Part shown: in pieces, positions 16,285 through 23,343 of the stretch
Numbering within the stretch: position 1 is the first letter of the stretch
How the letters are laid out: every line of letters begins with the position of its first letter
Assembly: GCA_964618455.1 (NCBI GenBank)
Contig: CAZUAQ010000054.1
Coordinates: 1-35,026, forward strand
Length of the DNA: 35,026 nt
Source of the DNA: CAZUAQ01 sp964618455
Lineage (GTDB): Bacteria; Planctomycetota; Phycisphaerae; UBA1845; PWPN01
Direction of reading: 5' to 3'
Translations under genes and position numbers: made by a program
Notes under the pieces: generated by a model
Database searches by the model: none
What the model saw: the letters and a program-made list of their open reading frames with translations, nothing else
What the model was told of the DNA's origin: nothing

Positions 16285-17697
16285 TCAGCCCCCCGACTTG
16301 AGTCGTAGCGCAGCGATGAACTCCCCTTCATCGGTCACCGCAACGTCGATATCTCCCTCCATCAACTCCATGAGCGCCCGACAGAGCGAGAGCCCCAGTC
16401 CGCAATGGCGCCCCTGATCGCCCCGCGCATGATCTCCGCGCCAGAAGCGATCGTAAACACGCCCCACGTCATTTGGAGCCAGTGTGCATCCTGAATTACG
16501 AATCACCCAGGACACGCAGTCTCCGTTGGCACCGGCGAACACCGCGATGCGTCCACCGTTTTCGGTGTACGCGGCTGCGTTGCTCATGAGATTCGTCAGC
16601 ACCAGGCGCAACTTGTCCGGATCGGTGGTGACTGTACAGGGATCACTCATCTCCCATGCAACCGAGATGCCGCGCTGTTCCACGTCCTCGGCGAAGGGCG
16701 ACCAGAATGTCCGCGTCAGTTCGGACAGATCCACGACCTCTGTGACGGCACACAACTGTGATGCATCGGCACGGGCGAGGTGAAGCAGGTTCTCGACCAT
16801 GCGTTCCATCTGGCCGTGGATCTTCTTCGCCCCTTTCAGCGTCCGAGCATAGTCCTCCGCCTCACGCGGCTGACGGAGCGCCACCTCGATCATCGATCGC
16901 AGACCCGCCAGCGGCGTACGCAATTCGTGCGCAACATTGGCGGTGAATTGCTTTTCACGCTGAAACGAGGCCTCGAGCCGGGCCAGCATGCCGTTCAGTC
17001 GATCCATCACCGGCGCGAGTTCGATGGGCAACCCTTCGACCTCCACACGCTGGTTGAATTCGTCCGCGTCCACACGCTCGATTTCGGCGGCAAGATCATC
17101 GACCGGCCGAAGTCCCGCTCGCACCGACCATGCCACAACCACGACCGTGATCAGAACAGCCAGCGCCCCCACCCCGGCCATGGCGGCCCCGATGAACCCG
17201 AGCATCACCTTCACATCGGCGGTGCTGCGCCCCACCACGAGCGTGACCTCCATGAATTCGGCATCGCTCGCCTTACCTTCGTCGTCGGGTCTCGGCACAT
17301 AGCGCAGGCCGACCAATCGGCCGGGCCGGCCGTCAGGCAAAGGGGCGCTCATGAAAACGGCTTGCCCCAATTCACCGCTCAGAAAGGGCAGGTCATGCGC
17401 TTCCAGGGAGGGTGAGCGACGCAGGGAACGCTCCTTGCCCACCCACACCTGGTAGTATTCGGCACTCTCCGAGGGCTCGTACTCGACCAGGCGCACTTCG
17501 TCGATCTCGATTTCCAGTTCACCGTCCTCCTGCTCGGTCATGGCGGTCAGTGAACGGGCCTTCGCTTCCAGGGATCGGTCGAATGCATCCCACATCGCCG
17601 TCGAAATAAGCTGGTAGAGCAGCAACCCCGAACCGATCAGAACGAGTGATGCAGCCGCGGTCGTGCCCAGGATCAGACGTCGTCGCAACGAGGACAT
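16285..17697 (-). CDS. HAMP-containing sensor histidine kinase
   Basis: A 470-residue membrane kinase. TM1 (about 8-32) and TM2 (about 165-192) flank a ~130-residue periplasmic domain rich in Glu/Asp (EQEDGELEIEIDEVRLVEYE). HAMP spans about 193-245 (LRPVDDLAAEIERVDADEFN). His257 lies in FTANVAHELRTPLAGLR. The ATPase part has the N box TNLMSNAAAYTENGG, a G1-type WVIRNSG and G2 CGLGLSLCRALMELMEG. The G1 box lacks the classic DxGxG, as in a known subset of kinases. The ATG at 17697 overlaps the regulator's TGA by one base (TGATG), with GGAGGA upstream inside the regulator gene, so translation is coupled. It belongs to a PepSY-regulator-kinase operon; the acidic periplasmic loop could sense cations, which is inference. 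Confidence 0.92.
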   Translation of the reverse strand: MSSLRRRLILGTTAAASLVLIGSGLLLYQLISTAMWDAFDRSLEAKARSLTAMTEQEDGELEIEIDEVRLVEYEPSESAEYYQVWVGKERSLRRSPSLEAHDLPFLSGELGQAVFMSAPLPDGRPGRLVGLRYVPRPDDEGKASDAEFMEVTLVVGRSTADVKVMLGFIGAAMAGVGALAVLITVVVVAWSVRAGLRPVDDLAAEIERVDADEFNQRVEVEGLPIELAPVMDRLNGMLARLEASFQREKQFTANVAHELRTPLAGLRSMIEVALRQPREAEDYARTLKGAKKIHGQMERMVENLLHLARADASQLCAVTEVVDLSELTRTFWSPFAEDVEQRGISVAWEMSDPCTVTTDPDKLRLVLTNLMSNAAAYTENGGRIAVFAGANGDCVSWVIRNSGCTLAPNDVGRVYDRFWRGDHARGDQGRHCGLGLSLCRALMELMEGDIDVAVTDEGEFIAALRLKSGG

Positions 17698-18368
17698 CAA
17701 GCTTCCTCCAGGACGTAGCCGAGTCCGCGACGCGTATGGATCAGCCTCGGGCGATCCTCGCGCTCGATCTTCCTGCGCAGATAGCCGATGTACACGTCCA
17801 CGACGTTGCTCTCCGCCGATGCATCGAAGGCGTAGAGATGCTCCCAGATCTCCGTTCGCGAGACCACCGCACCGGCACGCATGGCCAGCAGTTCGAGCAG
17901 GCCGTACTCTCGCGCCGTCAGCGTGACCGACTCCCCGGATCGTGTGACCGTCTGGGCACGTGTATCGACCTCGAGATCGCCCACGCGAATGACGGGATCC
18001 TTGGCTTCGTAGCGTCGGCGGATCAACGCCCGAAGACGCGCGAGCAACTCTTCAAAGGCAAACGGCTTGACCAGGTAGTCGTCCGCACCCGCATCGAGAC
18101 CGGCCACACGGTCTTCAACGGCATCCTTGGCGGTGAGCAGAAGCACGGGAGTGTCCCGCCCCTCCTCGCGAAGAGTGCGCAACAGGGAGATGCCGTCGAG
18201 CCCCGGGAGCATGATGTCCAGAATGACGGCATCGTAACTCTCACCCCGCGCATACCACAGTCCCTCTTCACCGTCACCGGAGACATCCACGGCATAGCCC
18301 GCTTCGCGCAGCCCCTGGCTGAGTGATTCGCGCAACGGCTCGTAATCTTCGACCACCAGAACACGCAT
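17697..18368 (-). CDS. OmpR-family response regulator
   Basis: A 223-residue regulator paired with the kinase that starts at its stop codon. The receiver has acidic residues Glu7/Asp8 in VVEDYEPLRESL, phosphoacceptor Asp51 in AVILDIMLPGLDG, Thr79 in LLLTAKDAVEDR and Lys101 in YLVKPFAFEELLARLRA. The winged-helix domain (about 125-222) has LTAREYGLLELLAMRAG, the recognition region NVVDVYIGYLRRKIERED and final RRGLGYVLEE. This layout is closest to the QseB/CopR/PmrA-type branch. Directly upstream lies a hairpin (18391-18424) and the PepSY-like gene, so the regulator may be expressed by read-through from that gene's promoter as well as its own. Confidence 0.93.
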   Translation of the reverse strand: MRVLVVEDYEPLRESLSQGLREAGYAVDVSGDGEEGLWYARGESYDAVILDIMLPGLDGISLLRTLREEGRDTPVLLLTAKDAVEDRVAGLDAGADDYLVKPFAFEELLARLRALIRRRYEAKDPVIRVGDLEVDTRAQTVTRSGESVTLTAREYGLLELLAMRAGAVVSRTEIWEHLYAFDASAESNVVDVYIGYLRRKIEREDRPRLIHTRRGLGYVLEEA

Positions 18369-18390
18369 GGGACGCTACCGTGAAATGGAA

Positions 18391-18424
18391 ATCGGCTGCC
18401 GGATAACGTCTTCCGGCAGCCGAT
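18391..18424 (-). terminator. Perfect 12-bp hairpin between PepSY gene and regulator; terminator or attenuator
   Basis: ATCGGCTGCCGG (18391-18402) and CCGGCAGCCGAT (18413-18424) are exact reverse complements with a 10-base loop. Read on the minus strand it follows the PepSY stop by about 33 bases and is followed by TTTCCATTTC, a weak U-rich tail ending about 20 bases before the regulator ATG. Partial termination here would make more PepSY message than regulator/kinase message. Confidence 0.75.
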
Positions 18425-18456
18425 CCAATTCTACACGACGACTCCGTCATCCGGGG

Positions 18457-18972
18457 TCAGCCATCATCCTCATCATCGTCGTCGTCATCATAATCATCGT
18501 CATCGTCTTCCCCATCATCGTCGTCGGCATCGCGCCCGACGATCTCACCGGTCGGAAGCACCTTGATTTCTTTCTCCTTGCCGTCGACCCTGGCTTCCAT
18601 CTCGTAGACGACGATCAGGATCTTCTCGTACTCCACCTTCGCCCCGGCGCCGAATTCCTTCTCCGCCACCGCCCTCACGCGCGCGGGCACCGTCGACGCG
18701 TCCACTTCCTCCTCCAGCTCGACCAGGTCGCCGTCGGCCGTCACCACCGCCTCCGCCTCCTTGCCATCAACGACCCACTCGCCCTCGTAGTACACGATGT
18801 CGCCCTTGGTTTCCTTCTCGATCTCCTTGATCGGTGCGCCCTTCGACATCGAGCTCAACACCTTCTGCACCACGGCGGGCACGTCCGACCAGGCGACGTC
18901 CTCCTCCGCCGTCACGACCAGCCCCGCCACCAGTACACAACCCGCCATCACTCCGATCCATCGCTTGCGCAT
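18457..18972 (-). CDS. Exported PepSY-like protein with poly-Asp tail
   Basis: A 171-residue protein. Signal peptide MRKRWIGVMAGCVLVAGLVV ends near VTA-EED. Residues about 30-145 match the PepSY-like pattern: two repeats of a helix followed by strands, the first with DVPAVVQKVLSSMSKG, EIEKETKGDIVYYEGEW and EAVVTADGDLVELEEE, the second with VPARVRAVAEKEFGAGAKVE and YEMEARVDGKEKEIKVLPTG. Family members inhibit peptidases or act as periplasmic ligands for signalling. The last ~24 residues are almost all Asp/Glu (GRDADDDDGEDDDDDYDDDD), a potential divalent-cation sink. The ATG at 18972 has AAGGA 8 bases upstream; longer frames to 19131 add no signal. It is the first gene of an operon with the two-component pair, so it is a good candidate for the sensed or regulated factor. 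Confidence 0.8.
   Translation of the reverse strand: MRKRWIGVMAGCVLVAGLVVTAEEDVAWSDVPAVVQKVLSSMSKGAPIKEIEKETKGDIVYYEGEWVVDGKEAEAVVTADGDLVELEEEVDASTVPARVRAVAEKEFGAGAKVEYEKILIVVYEMEARVDGKEKEIKVLPTGEIVGRDADDDDGEDDDDDYDDDDDDEDDG
18461..18532. repeat. Trinucleotide (GAT/GAC) repeat encoding the Asp tail
   Basis: The plus strand shows runs of CATCATCGTCGTCGTCATCA type, which on the coding minus strand are GAT/GAC codons of the PepSY-like protein's tail. Such tracts slip easily, so tail length may vary between strains. Confidence 0.7.
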
Positions 18973-19136
18973 GTTTGTATTCCTTATCATTGTATGGAAA
19001 CTCGGCCATCGCCTGCGAGACAACGACGCCCTCCGGTGACTCATGGATACACGCCGTTCCTCGAAGCACATCCGCCATTCTACCCGGCGAACATGAGAAG
19101 AGGATGAGAAACCTGACCGCCCGTGAGGCACAGGCC

Positions 19137-19165
19137 TTGGTCACGTCGTAATCCAGGATTACAAT
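19137..19165 (+). promoter_or_regulatory. Promoter with embedded palindromic operator for the toxin-antitoxin genes
   Basis: TTGGTC (19137-19142), a 17-base spacer, then TACAAT (19160-19165) is a good housekeeping-type promoter. Between the boxes, overlapping the -10, lies the perfect 15-base palindrome GTAATCC-A-GGATTAC (19148-19162). Antitoxins usually repress their own promoter from such a site. The antitoxin GTG is about 60 bases downstream. Confidence 0.65.
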
Positions 19166-19225
19166 AAGCGTGCAGGTCGCAACAACGGGCCGACATGAAC
19201 AGAATGAGTATCCAGGAGCTTCATC

Positions 19226-19411
19226 GTGTCTACGCCGAAAGAACAGATGAAGAAGATCATCCAGGCCCAGCCGGATGATGCGACATATGAGGAAATCCTG
19301 CGTGAGCTTGCCTTCGAACGCATGGTCGATCGAGGCCTGGCGGATGCCCGGGAAGGACGAGTGATCGCTCATGAAGAAATGGGACGCAGGATTCGGTCAT
19401 GGCGGAAATAA
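19226..19411 (+). CDS. Type II antitoxin (addiction-module type), partner of ParE-like toxin
   Basis: A 61-residue helical, charged protein (MSTPKEQMKKIIQAQPDDAT, then YEEILRELAFERMVDRGLAD and AREGRVIAHEEMGRRIRSWR). The P-D-D-A-T-Y-E-E-I and the G-L-A-D-A-x-x-G-R-x-x-x-H-E-E segments are characteristic of a widespread small antitoxin family encoded before ParE/RelE toxins. Start is GTG at 19226, with AGGAG 7 bases upstream. Its last 13 bases overlap the toxin frame. It should neutralise the toxin and autorepress via the palindrome upstream. Since the toxin frame is broken, this antitoxin may now be an orphan. Confidence 0.8.
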   Translation: MSTPKEQMKKIIQAQPDDATYEEILRELAFERMVDRGLADAREGRVIAHEEMGRRIRSWRK

Positions 19412-19695
19412 GATGAACCAAGGAAGCGGCCTGCTGGCTTCGGGACATTCATGAGTACATCGCTCTGGACAATCCCGGTGCGGCACAAAGAGTGGTTTCC
19501 GGCATTTATGACAAGACCCGGACACTCCTGGATTTCCCGGAAATCGGCTACACGTATCGCGATGCACCCGAAGGAGAAATCAGAATTCTGATCTACGGCC
19601 ACTACCGGATCGCCTATCTGCTTCGACCTTCGAACAGCATCGACATCCTGGGCGTTTTCCACGGCGCCCTCGATCTGGATCAATATCTCCCATAG
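19399..19695 (+). pseudogene. ParE/RelE-family toxin gene interrupted by an in-frame TGA at codon 6
   Basis: The frame from ATG 19399 reads MAEIR, then TGA (19414-19416), then TKEAACWLRDIHEYIALDNP and GAAQRVVSGIYDKTRTLLDF. It continues through GEIRILIYGHYRIAYLLRPS to NSIDILGVFHGALDLDQYLP and TAG. Without the TGA it is a complete 98-residue ParE-like toxin. The stop occupies the place of the Trp usual in this family's start (I-x-W-T/S-x-x-A), so TGG to TGA, one G-to-A change, explains it. A GTG at 19492 could start a shorter 67-residue product lacking helix 1. It may be a dead toxin, a read-through product, or a sequence error. Confidence 0.8.
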
Positions 19696-19779
19696 TTGCC
19701 CCTGATTCCAGCGACTCCTGCAAGAGCCTGCATGGCGGCAGGGCAATACGCATCCCCAGTCGCCAGGAGAACGTATTCT

Positions 19780-20367
19780 TTGAGCTCACGCACATCCACA
19801 TTTCTCATCATCGCGACCGTGCTTCTCCTGATCATCTGCGTAGTGCTCTCCGCGTTCCTGGGGCTGATGTTCTACGGCATGACGGTGCAGACCGATCAAT
19901 CCAACGCGTCCGCCCTGTCGAATTTCGCCGCCGCGCAGGCCACCGTCATCCGCGATGCCGATGACCGCCGGGTTCGCCTCTTCGCCGTCGCCCCGAACGA
20001 TGCGATAAGCACGTCCATCGATGAGTGGGATGTGGAAGTGATCGAGCTCGAGGAGGTCCGGGAGAATCATTGGCCCACCACTGGCGCCTACGCCAACCAT
20101 CACAACCAGGCCGTCCTCACGTTCGCCGCCCACCAGTGGCTCCAGGGCAATCGGGAACTCGCGCTGCACCTGATCCGCACGCTCGCCGAGATCGATCCGG
20201 AATTCGTCTGGAATCACCCTTCGATGAACGATCTGCCCCTCCAGACCATTCTTGGCGGCCTCAAGGCCGACGACGGCAGCATGGACGCCTATCTCGCAAA
20301 CGAGCAGCGGCAATGGGAATGGACCTCGAAACGTTACGGCAGTGCGGAAGACGAAACAGGCGAGTGA
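19780..20367 (+). CDS. Single-pass membrane protein of unknown function
   Basis: About 195 residues from a TTG at 19780, which has AGGAG about 10 bases upstream. An ATG at 19732 in the same frame would add 16 residues but has no ribosome-binding site. A long hydrophobic helix (TFLIIATVLLLIICVVLSAF) near the N-terminus anchors it. The rest is a soluble alpha/beta region with NFAAAQATVIRDADDRRVRL and, later, a helical part FAAHQWLQGNRELALHLIRT LAEIDPEFVWNHPS that resembles a single TPR-like hairpin. No family is recognised. It lies 145 bases before the NlpC/P60-like gene on the same strand, so the two may be cotranscribed. Confidence 0.6.
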   Translation: MSSRTSTFLIIATVLLLIICVVLSAFLGLMFYGMTVQTDQSNASALSNFAAAQATVIRDADDRRVRLFAVAPNDAISTSIDEWDVEVIELEEVRENHWPTTGAYANHHNQAVLTFAAHQWLQGNRELALHLIRTLAEIDPEFVWNHPSMNDLPLQTILGGLKADDGSMDAYLANEQRQWEWTSKRYGSAEDETGE

Positions 20368-20512
20368 CGAAGTCACCAGACGTCGAATTGAGCATGCCGC
20401 GAGCGGGCTGAGCCGGGCAATGCGGTGGCCGCGAAATGGGCTGCGGGCGATCGAGCGGATCATCCGATACACTTCCAGTCGTCTTGAGCCTCATGCTTCC
20501 CGGGGAAGAACC

Positions 20513-21718
20513 ATGCAGCGCATCTCTCTGAATCCACTGGGGTTCGTCGTCATCGCCGCGGCGGTCGTTCTGTTCGTGCTCCTGAACCGGAGTGAGAAAT
20601 CCGGCCCACCTCACGTGAATCGGTCGGCCACGAACGAGAGCGTCGCCTCGCCCTCCCCCGTGAGAGTCGACCCGCCGACGGCCACCCCGGAGCGGCGCGT
20701 GGCACCGGCGGTGCTGGTGGCGACAACTTCCGCCAGAGATCCCTTCGAAGGGCTGCGCGAGGCATCCAAGCCGACGCTCAACATCTTCGCGCGCATCGAC
20801 AATGGTCCGTGGAAGCGCACCGACGCCGTCTACCCGATCAAGGGGCAACGCGTCGGACTCCGGATCGATCCCGTGGCCGACGCCCACGTCCGCTGGTTCG
20901 CCATCCGGCCCGACCTGTCGAAGATGTACAAGAACGCCAGCTTCCCCTGGGACCCCGATCCCTACAAGTGGCAGGGCTTCGGCAAGATCGACTACGCGCG
21001 GCAGGAACTGACGCACCTGCGCGACCGGTGGACCATCCGCCCGTTCCCCTCCGAGAAGTCGTCCAGCGCATCCGCGACGGCCCGAGGCGAACCATCCCGT
21101 CGTGAACCCTCCCGGCGGGATCCCTACGCCCGCGAGGATCTCGGCAGTTTCTGGTTCCAGGTGGAGGTCGCTGCGGACGGCCGCCTGCTCCGTTCGCCCG
21201 GAATCGCCGATTCCGATCATCGCGGCCTGTCGCCGGAGGTGCTCCGCGTCTCCGTCATGGAGGACGACAGCTACATCGGGCACCTGACGTCGTTCCACAA
21301 CGTGCCCGGCGTCTTCGGATCCGTGACCTACCAGAGCCGCCACTACATCGGCGTCGATTGCGCCGACGTGCTCATCGCCGCCTACGGCCGATGGAAGAAC
21401 AAGCCCATTGAGAAAAACTACAACGTCGCGATGCTGGTCTCGCAGTGGCCCCGCGTCCGCGAGTTCGAGATCGCGGACGGCGCACCGCAGACCCGCATCC
21501 GCTGGAACACCGACGTCCGCCGCGGCGACTTCATCGCCGTTCGTTACCGCAACGCGCGGCAGTACCAGCACGTCGGCGCCCTCTACCGCGACGCCAACGC
21601 CAACGGCCTGCTCGACGGCGACGACCTCGTCCTCCACGCCGGCCCCCGCCCGCTGCAAAGCAGTCGCCTCAAGGACGGAAGCTTCAACGGCCACGTGGCG
21701 ATCATTCGACCGAAGTAA
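20513..21718 (+). CDS. Membrane-anchored NlpC/P60-like candidate hydrolase with a calcium-loop-like motif
   Basis: A 401-residue protein. TM segment at about 9-25 (GFVVIAAAVVLFVLLN), then a Pro/Ser-rich linker and a beta-rich region (about 80-265). The C-terminal part has Cys283 in HYIGVDCADVLIAAYGRW, the D-C-x-x-L/V-x-x-A-Y arrangement of NlpC/P60 papain-fold peptidases, and His353 in YQHVGALYRD at the expected distance, followed by DANANGLLDGDDLVLH, which looks like a calcium loop, and GHVAIIRP. By analogy it would cut peptidoglycan stem peptides or a related amide; this is inference, since overall similarity is weak. The ATG at 20513 follows GGGGAAGA; a longer frame back to 20252 overlaps the previous gene and is rejected. 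Confidence 0.55.
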   Translation: MQRISLNPLGFVVIAAAVVLFVLLNRSEKSGPPHVNRSATNESVASPSPVRVDPPTATPERRVAPAVLVATTSARDPFEGLREASKPTLNIFARIDNGPWKRTDAVYPIKGQRVGLRIDPVADAHVRWFAIRPDLSKMYKNASFPWDPDPYKWQGFGKIDYARQELTHLRDRWTIRPFPSEKSSSASATARGEPSRREPSRRDPYAREDLGSFWFQVEVAADGRLLRSPGIADSDHRGLSPEVLRVSVMEDDSYIGHLTSFHNVPGVFGSVTYQSRHYIGVDCADVLIAAYGRWKNKPIEKNYNVAMLVSQWPRVREFEIADGAPQTRIRWNTDVRRGDFIAVRYRNARQYQHVGALYRDANANGLLDGDDLVLHAGPRPLQSSRLKDGSFNGHVAIIRPK

Positions 21719-21752
21719 AATGATTGAGCAGGCGGAGAATCTTCATCCATGT

Positions 21753-22529
21753 CTACTCACCGGGTCTCCAGTTTTCGGGATGCTCGTACCGCTTCTCGCG
21801 ATCCGGCTCGGCGTAGTACGGATCGCCCAGATGCACCCTGCTACCCCACCCTGTATCAAATACCGCGCACGGCAACACGTTCGCCATGGCCGTTAATATG
21901 GGGTACGTTCTCACGGGCAACCGGTTCGCATCCCAGCACGCAAACATGAACGGCACAAAATTGGAATCTCCCGCCGGAACGCGCGCGTGCACCACAACCG
22001 CTCCCACGCGGTACTCGAATAGATCTTCGGCAAACTCAATCGGCTCGCCCATCACCCGCACAAGGTTCTGTAACATTTGCGATCTCGTGAGCTTGGAGGA
22101 AGGTGGATGATCCATGACGTCATCCCACTGCTCCGCGGGCGTCGGCGGAGTCACCACGAAAAACTTGGAGTGTCGTAGCGCGAAACGCTCCTCCAATTCA
22201 GGTGCGATTCTGTACGGGGTCTTACCTTTGGGCATCCATTCGCCGCGGAAGATCTCCTCGATCAACCCCATGAGCGCGTCCGTCGAAGAGACGCGATACA
22301 CCAGCCCAGTCCACACGCCCAGAAATGCATGATGCGGTCCGACGTGGATCCAGAATGAGATCCCTGAAGAAGGCCGCTCGCTCTTCACCAATGGTGGATC
22401 ATACTCGGAAACCATAATTCGCCCGCGCTCGCCGGTCAGCATCTCCAGATGATCCCAATGATCCTGCATACTGCCATGAAAACCGCGCGATAACAGATCA
22501 TGACAAACGGCTTCTTGGCCACCACTCAT
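21753..22529 (-). CDS. Cytoplasmic protein of unknown function following higA
   Basis: A 258-residue soluble protein with no signal or membrane segment. It contains HVGPHHAFLGVWTGLVYRVS, WMPKGKTPYRIAPELEERFA, FFVVTPPTPAEQWDDVMDHP and EYRVGAVVVHARVPAGDSNF, and ends WGSRVHLGDPYYAEPDREKR and so on. No family is recognised. It starts 31 bases after the HigA-type stop on the same strand, so it may be a third gene of that operon. The start at 22529 avoids overlap with the antitoxin gene; a TTG at 22601 would overlap it by about 40 bases and lacks support. Confidence 0.6.
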   Translation of the reverse strand: MSGGQEAVCHDLLSRGFHGSMQDHWDHLEMLTGERGRIMVSEYDPPLVKSERPSSGISFWIHVGPHHAFLGVWTGLVYRVSSTDALMGLIEEIFRGEWMPKGKTPYRIAPELEERFALRHSKFFVVTPPTPAEQWDDVMDHPPSSKLTRSQMLQNLVRVMGEPIEFAEDLFEYRVGAVVVHARVPAGDSNFVPFMFACWDANRLPVRTYPILTAMANVLPCAVFDTGWGSRVHLGDPYYAEPDREKRYEHPENWRPGE

Positions 22530-22560
22530 GGTGAAACCCCAGGTAGGTCGCTTCCCGAGT

Positions 22561-22887
22561 TCAGACGGTCGGAGAACCCAAGGGAACGAATTTGATTTCA
22601 ACGCGCTTGTTCAGAGCGGCGGCGACACGGCGGAGCATCATCAGCGAGTGCCCCTGGTAGTCCGCATCCTCGAGTTGGCAGATCACCGACGCGCTCGTGC
22701 CGATACGCTCGGCAAGTTCGCGCTGACTGAGTCCTGCCTCCGTCCGGATGGTGTGGATCTTCCGAGCCACGTCGTATTCGGCCAGGGCCTGCTCGAAGGC
22801 CTGCCGCTGCTCCGGATCGTCACCAATGTAGCGATCATAAGCGGATTGAAGCGACTTCGAACGAAATGGATTGTTCTTCTTCATCAT
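22561..22887 (-). CDS. higA: HigA/XRE-type antitoxin with helix-turn-helix
   Basis: A 108-residue protein. A helical N-terminal part (KSLQSAYDRYIGDDPEQRQA) is followed by an XRE helix-turn-helix at about 45-100 (KIHTIRTEAGLSQRELAERI, then GTSASVICQLEDADYQGHSL). The Q-x-x-L-A-x-x-x-G-x-S-x-x-x-I-x-x-L-E signature is complete. In this family the protein binds and blocks the HigB/RelE-type toxin and represses the operon. It lies 3 bases after the toxin stop, with CGGAG 6 bases from the first ATG. The toxin-first order is the standard HigBA layout. The intact HTH and palindrome at 23267-23284 suggest autoregulation. The symbol is by family layout. Confidence 0.85.
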   Translation of the reverse strand: MMKKNNPFRSKSLQSAYDRYIGDDPEQRQAFEQALAEYDVARKIHTIRTEAGLSQRELAERIGTSASVICQLEDADYQGHSLMMLRRVAAALNKRVEIKFVPLGSPTV

Positions 22888-22890
22888 GGA

Positions 22891-23250
22891 TTACTCCGAA
22901 TGTATTTCGGGATCCGCCTCAAAGCGGAGTTTGCGATCGATGGCAAGTTCGATCTCGATATCGGGCACTGCCTTTTCTTTGACGATACCGTGGGACACCA
23001 CTGCTGCCGTTCGCTCGTGAAAGAAGTAGAGCATTCGATAATTCACGCTCTGTAACCGTACACGCAGTTCATAAATGCCATCACGCAGATAGTCCGCCTC
23101 CGGTCGTCGAAGCTCATACCCCAGTTCTTCAAGTCGACCCAACTTCACCAGGCACTTCGCCTGTGCTTTTCCGGGAAGTCGATCGAGCCACTCCCGGAGC
23201 GGCACCGATCCATCCTCTTCCTTGAAAAAAACAACATCGACAGGCGGCAT
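22891..23250 (-). CDS. higB: HigB/RelE-type toxin (Gp49-like)
   Basis: A 119-residue protein. It begins MPPVDVVFFKEEDGSVPLRE WLDRLPGKAQAKCLVKLGRL and has GYELRRPEADYLRDGIYELR, then VRLQSVNYRMLYFFHERTAA and VVSHGIVKEKAVPDIEIELA. The order (strand, P-L-x-x-W-L-x-x-L, then L-x-D-G-I-Y-E-L-R, then Y-R-x-L-Y-F) is the HigB/Gp49 phage-derived toxin family, an mRNA interferase that cleaves mRNA on the ribosome. The ATG at 23250 begins the conserved part, with GGGG about 8 bases upstream. The operon is higB-higA. The frame is uninterrupted, unlike the toxin gene at 19399. Confidence 0.85.
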   Translation of the reverse strand: MPPVDVVFFKEEDGSVPLREWLDRLPGKAQAKCLVKLGRLEELGYELRRPEADYLRDGIYELRVRLQSVNYRMLYFFHERTAAVVSHGIVKEKAVPDIEIELAIDRKLRFEADPEIHSE

Positions 23251-23266
23251 CCCGGCACCCCTTATT

Positions 23267-23299
23267 GATATTGTTCGCAATATCCCGAACACAAGTCAA
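23267..23299 (-). promoter_or_regulatory. higBA promoter with palindromic operator
   Basis: On the minus strand, TTGACT (23294-23299) is followed by an 18-base spacer and AACAAT (23270-23275), a reasonable promoter. The perfect inverted repeat GATATTG-TTCG-CAATATC (23267-23284) covers the -10 box. A related half site TTCGCGACAATAT lies upstream near 23305-23317. This is the expected place for HigA repression. Confidence 0.6.
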
Positions 23300-23343
23300 G
23301 CTGATTCGCGACAATATTTTTGACAGATTAGGCTCCGAATCCC

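Noticed and set aside
18461..18532. CRISPR-like or satellite repeat
   Set aside because: The CATCGT tract is in frame and encodes the Asp tail of the PepSY-like protein; there are no spacers.
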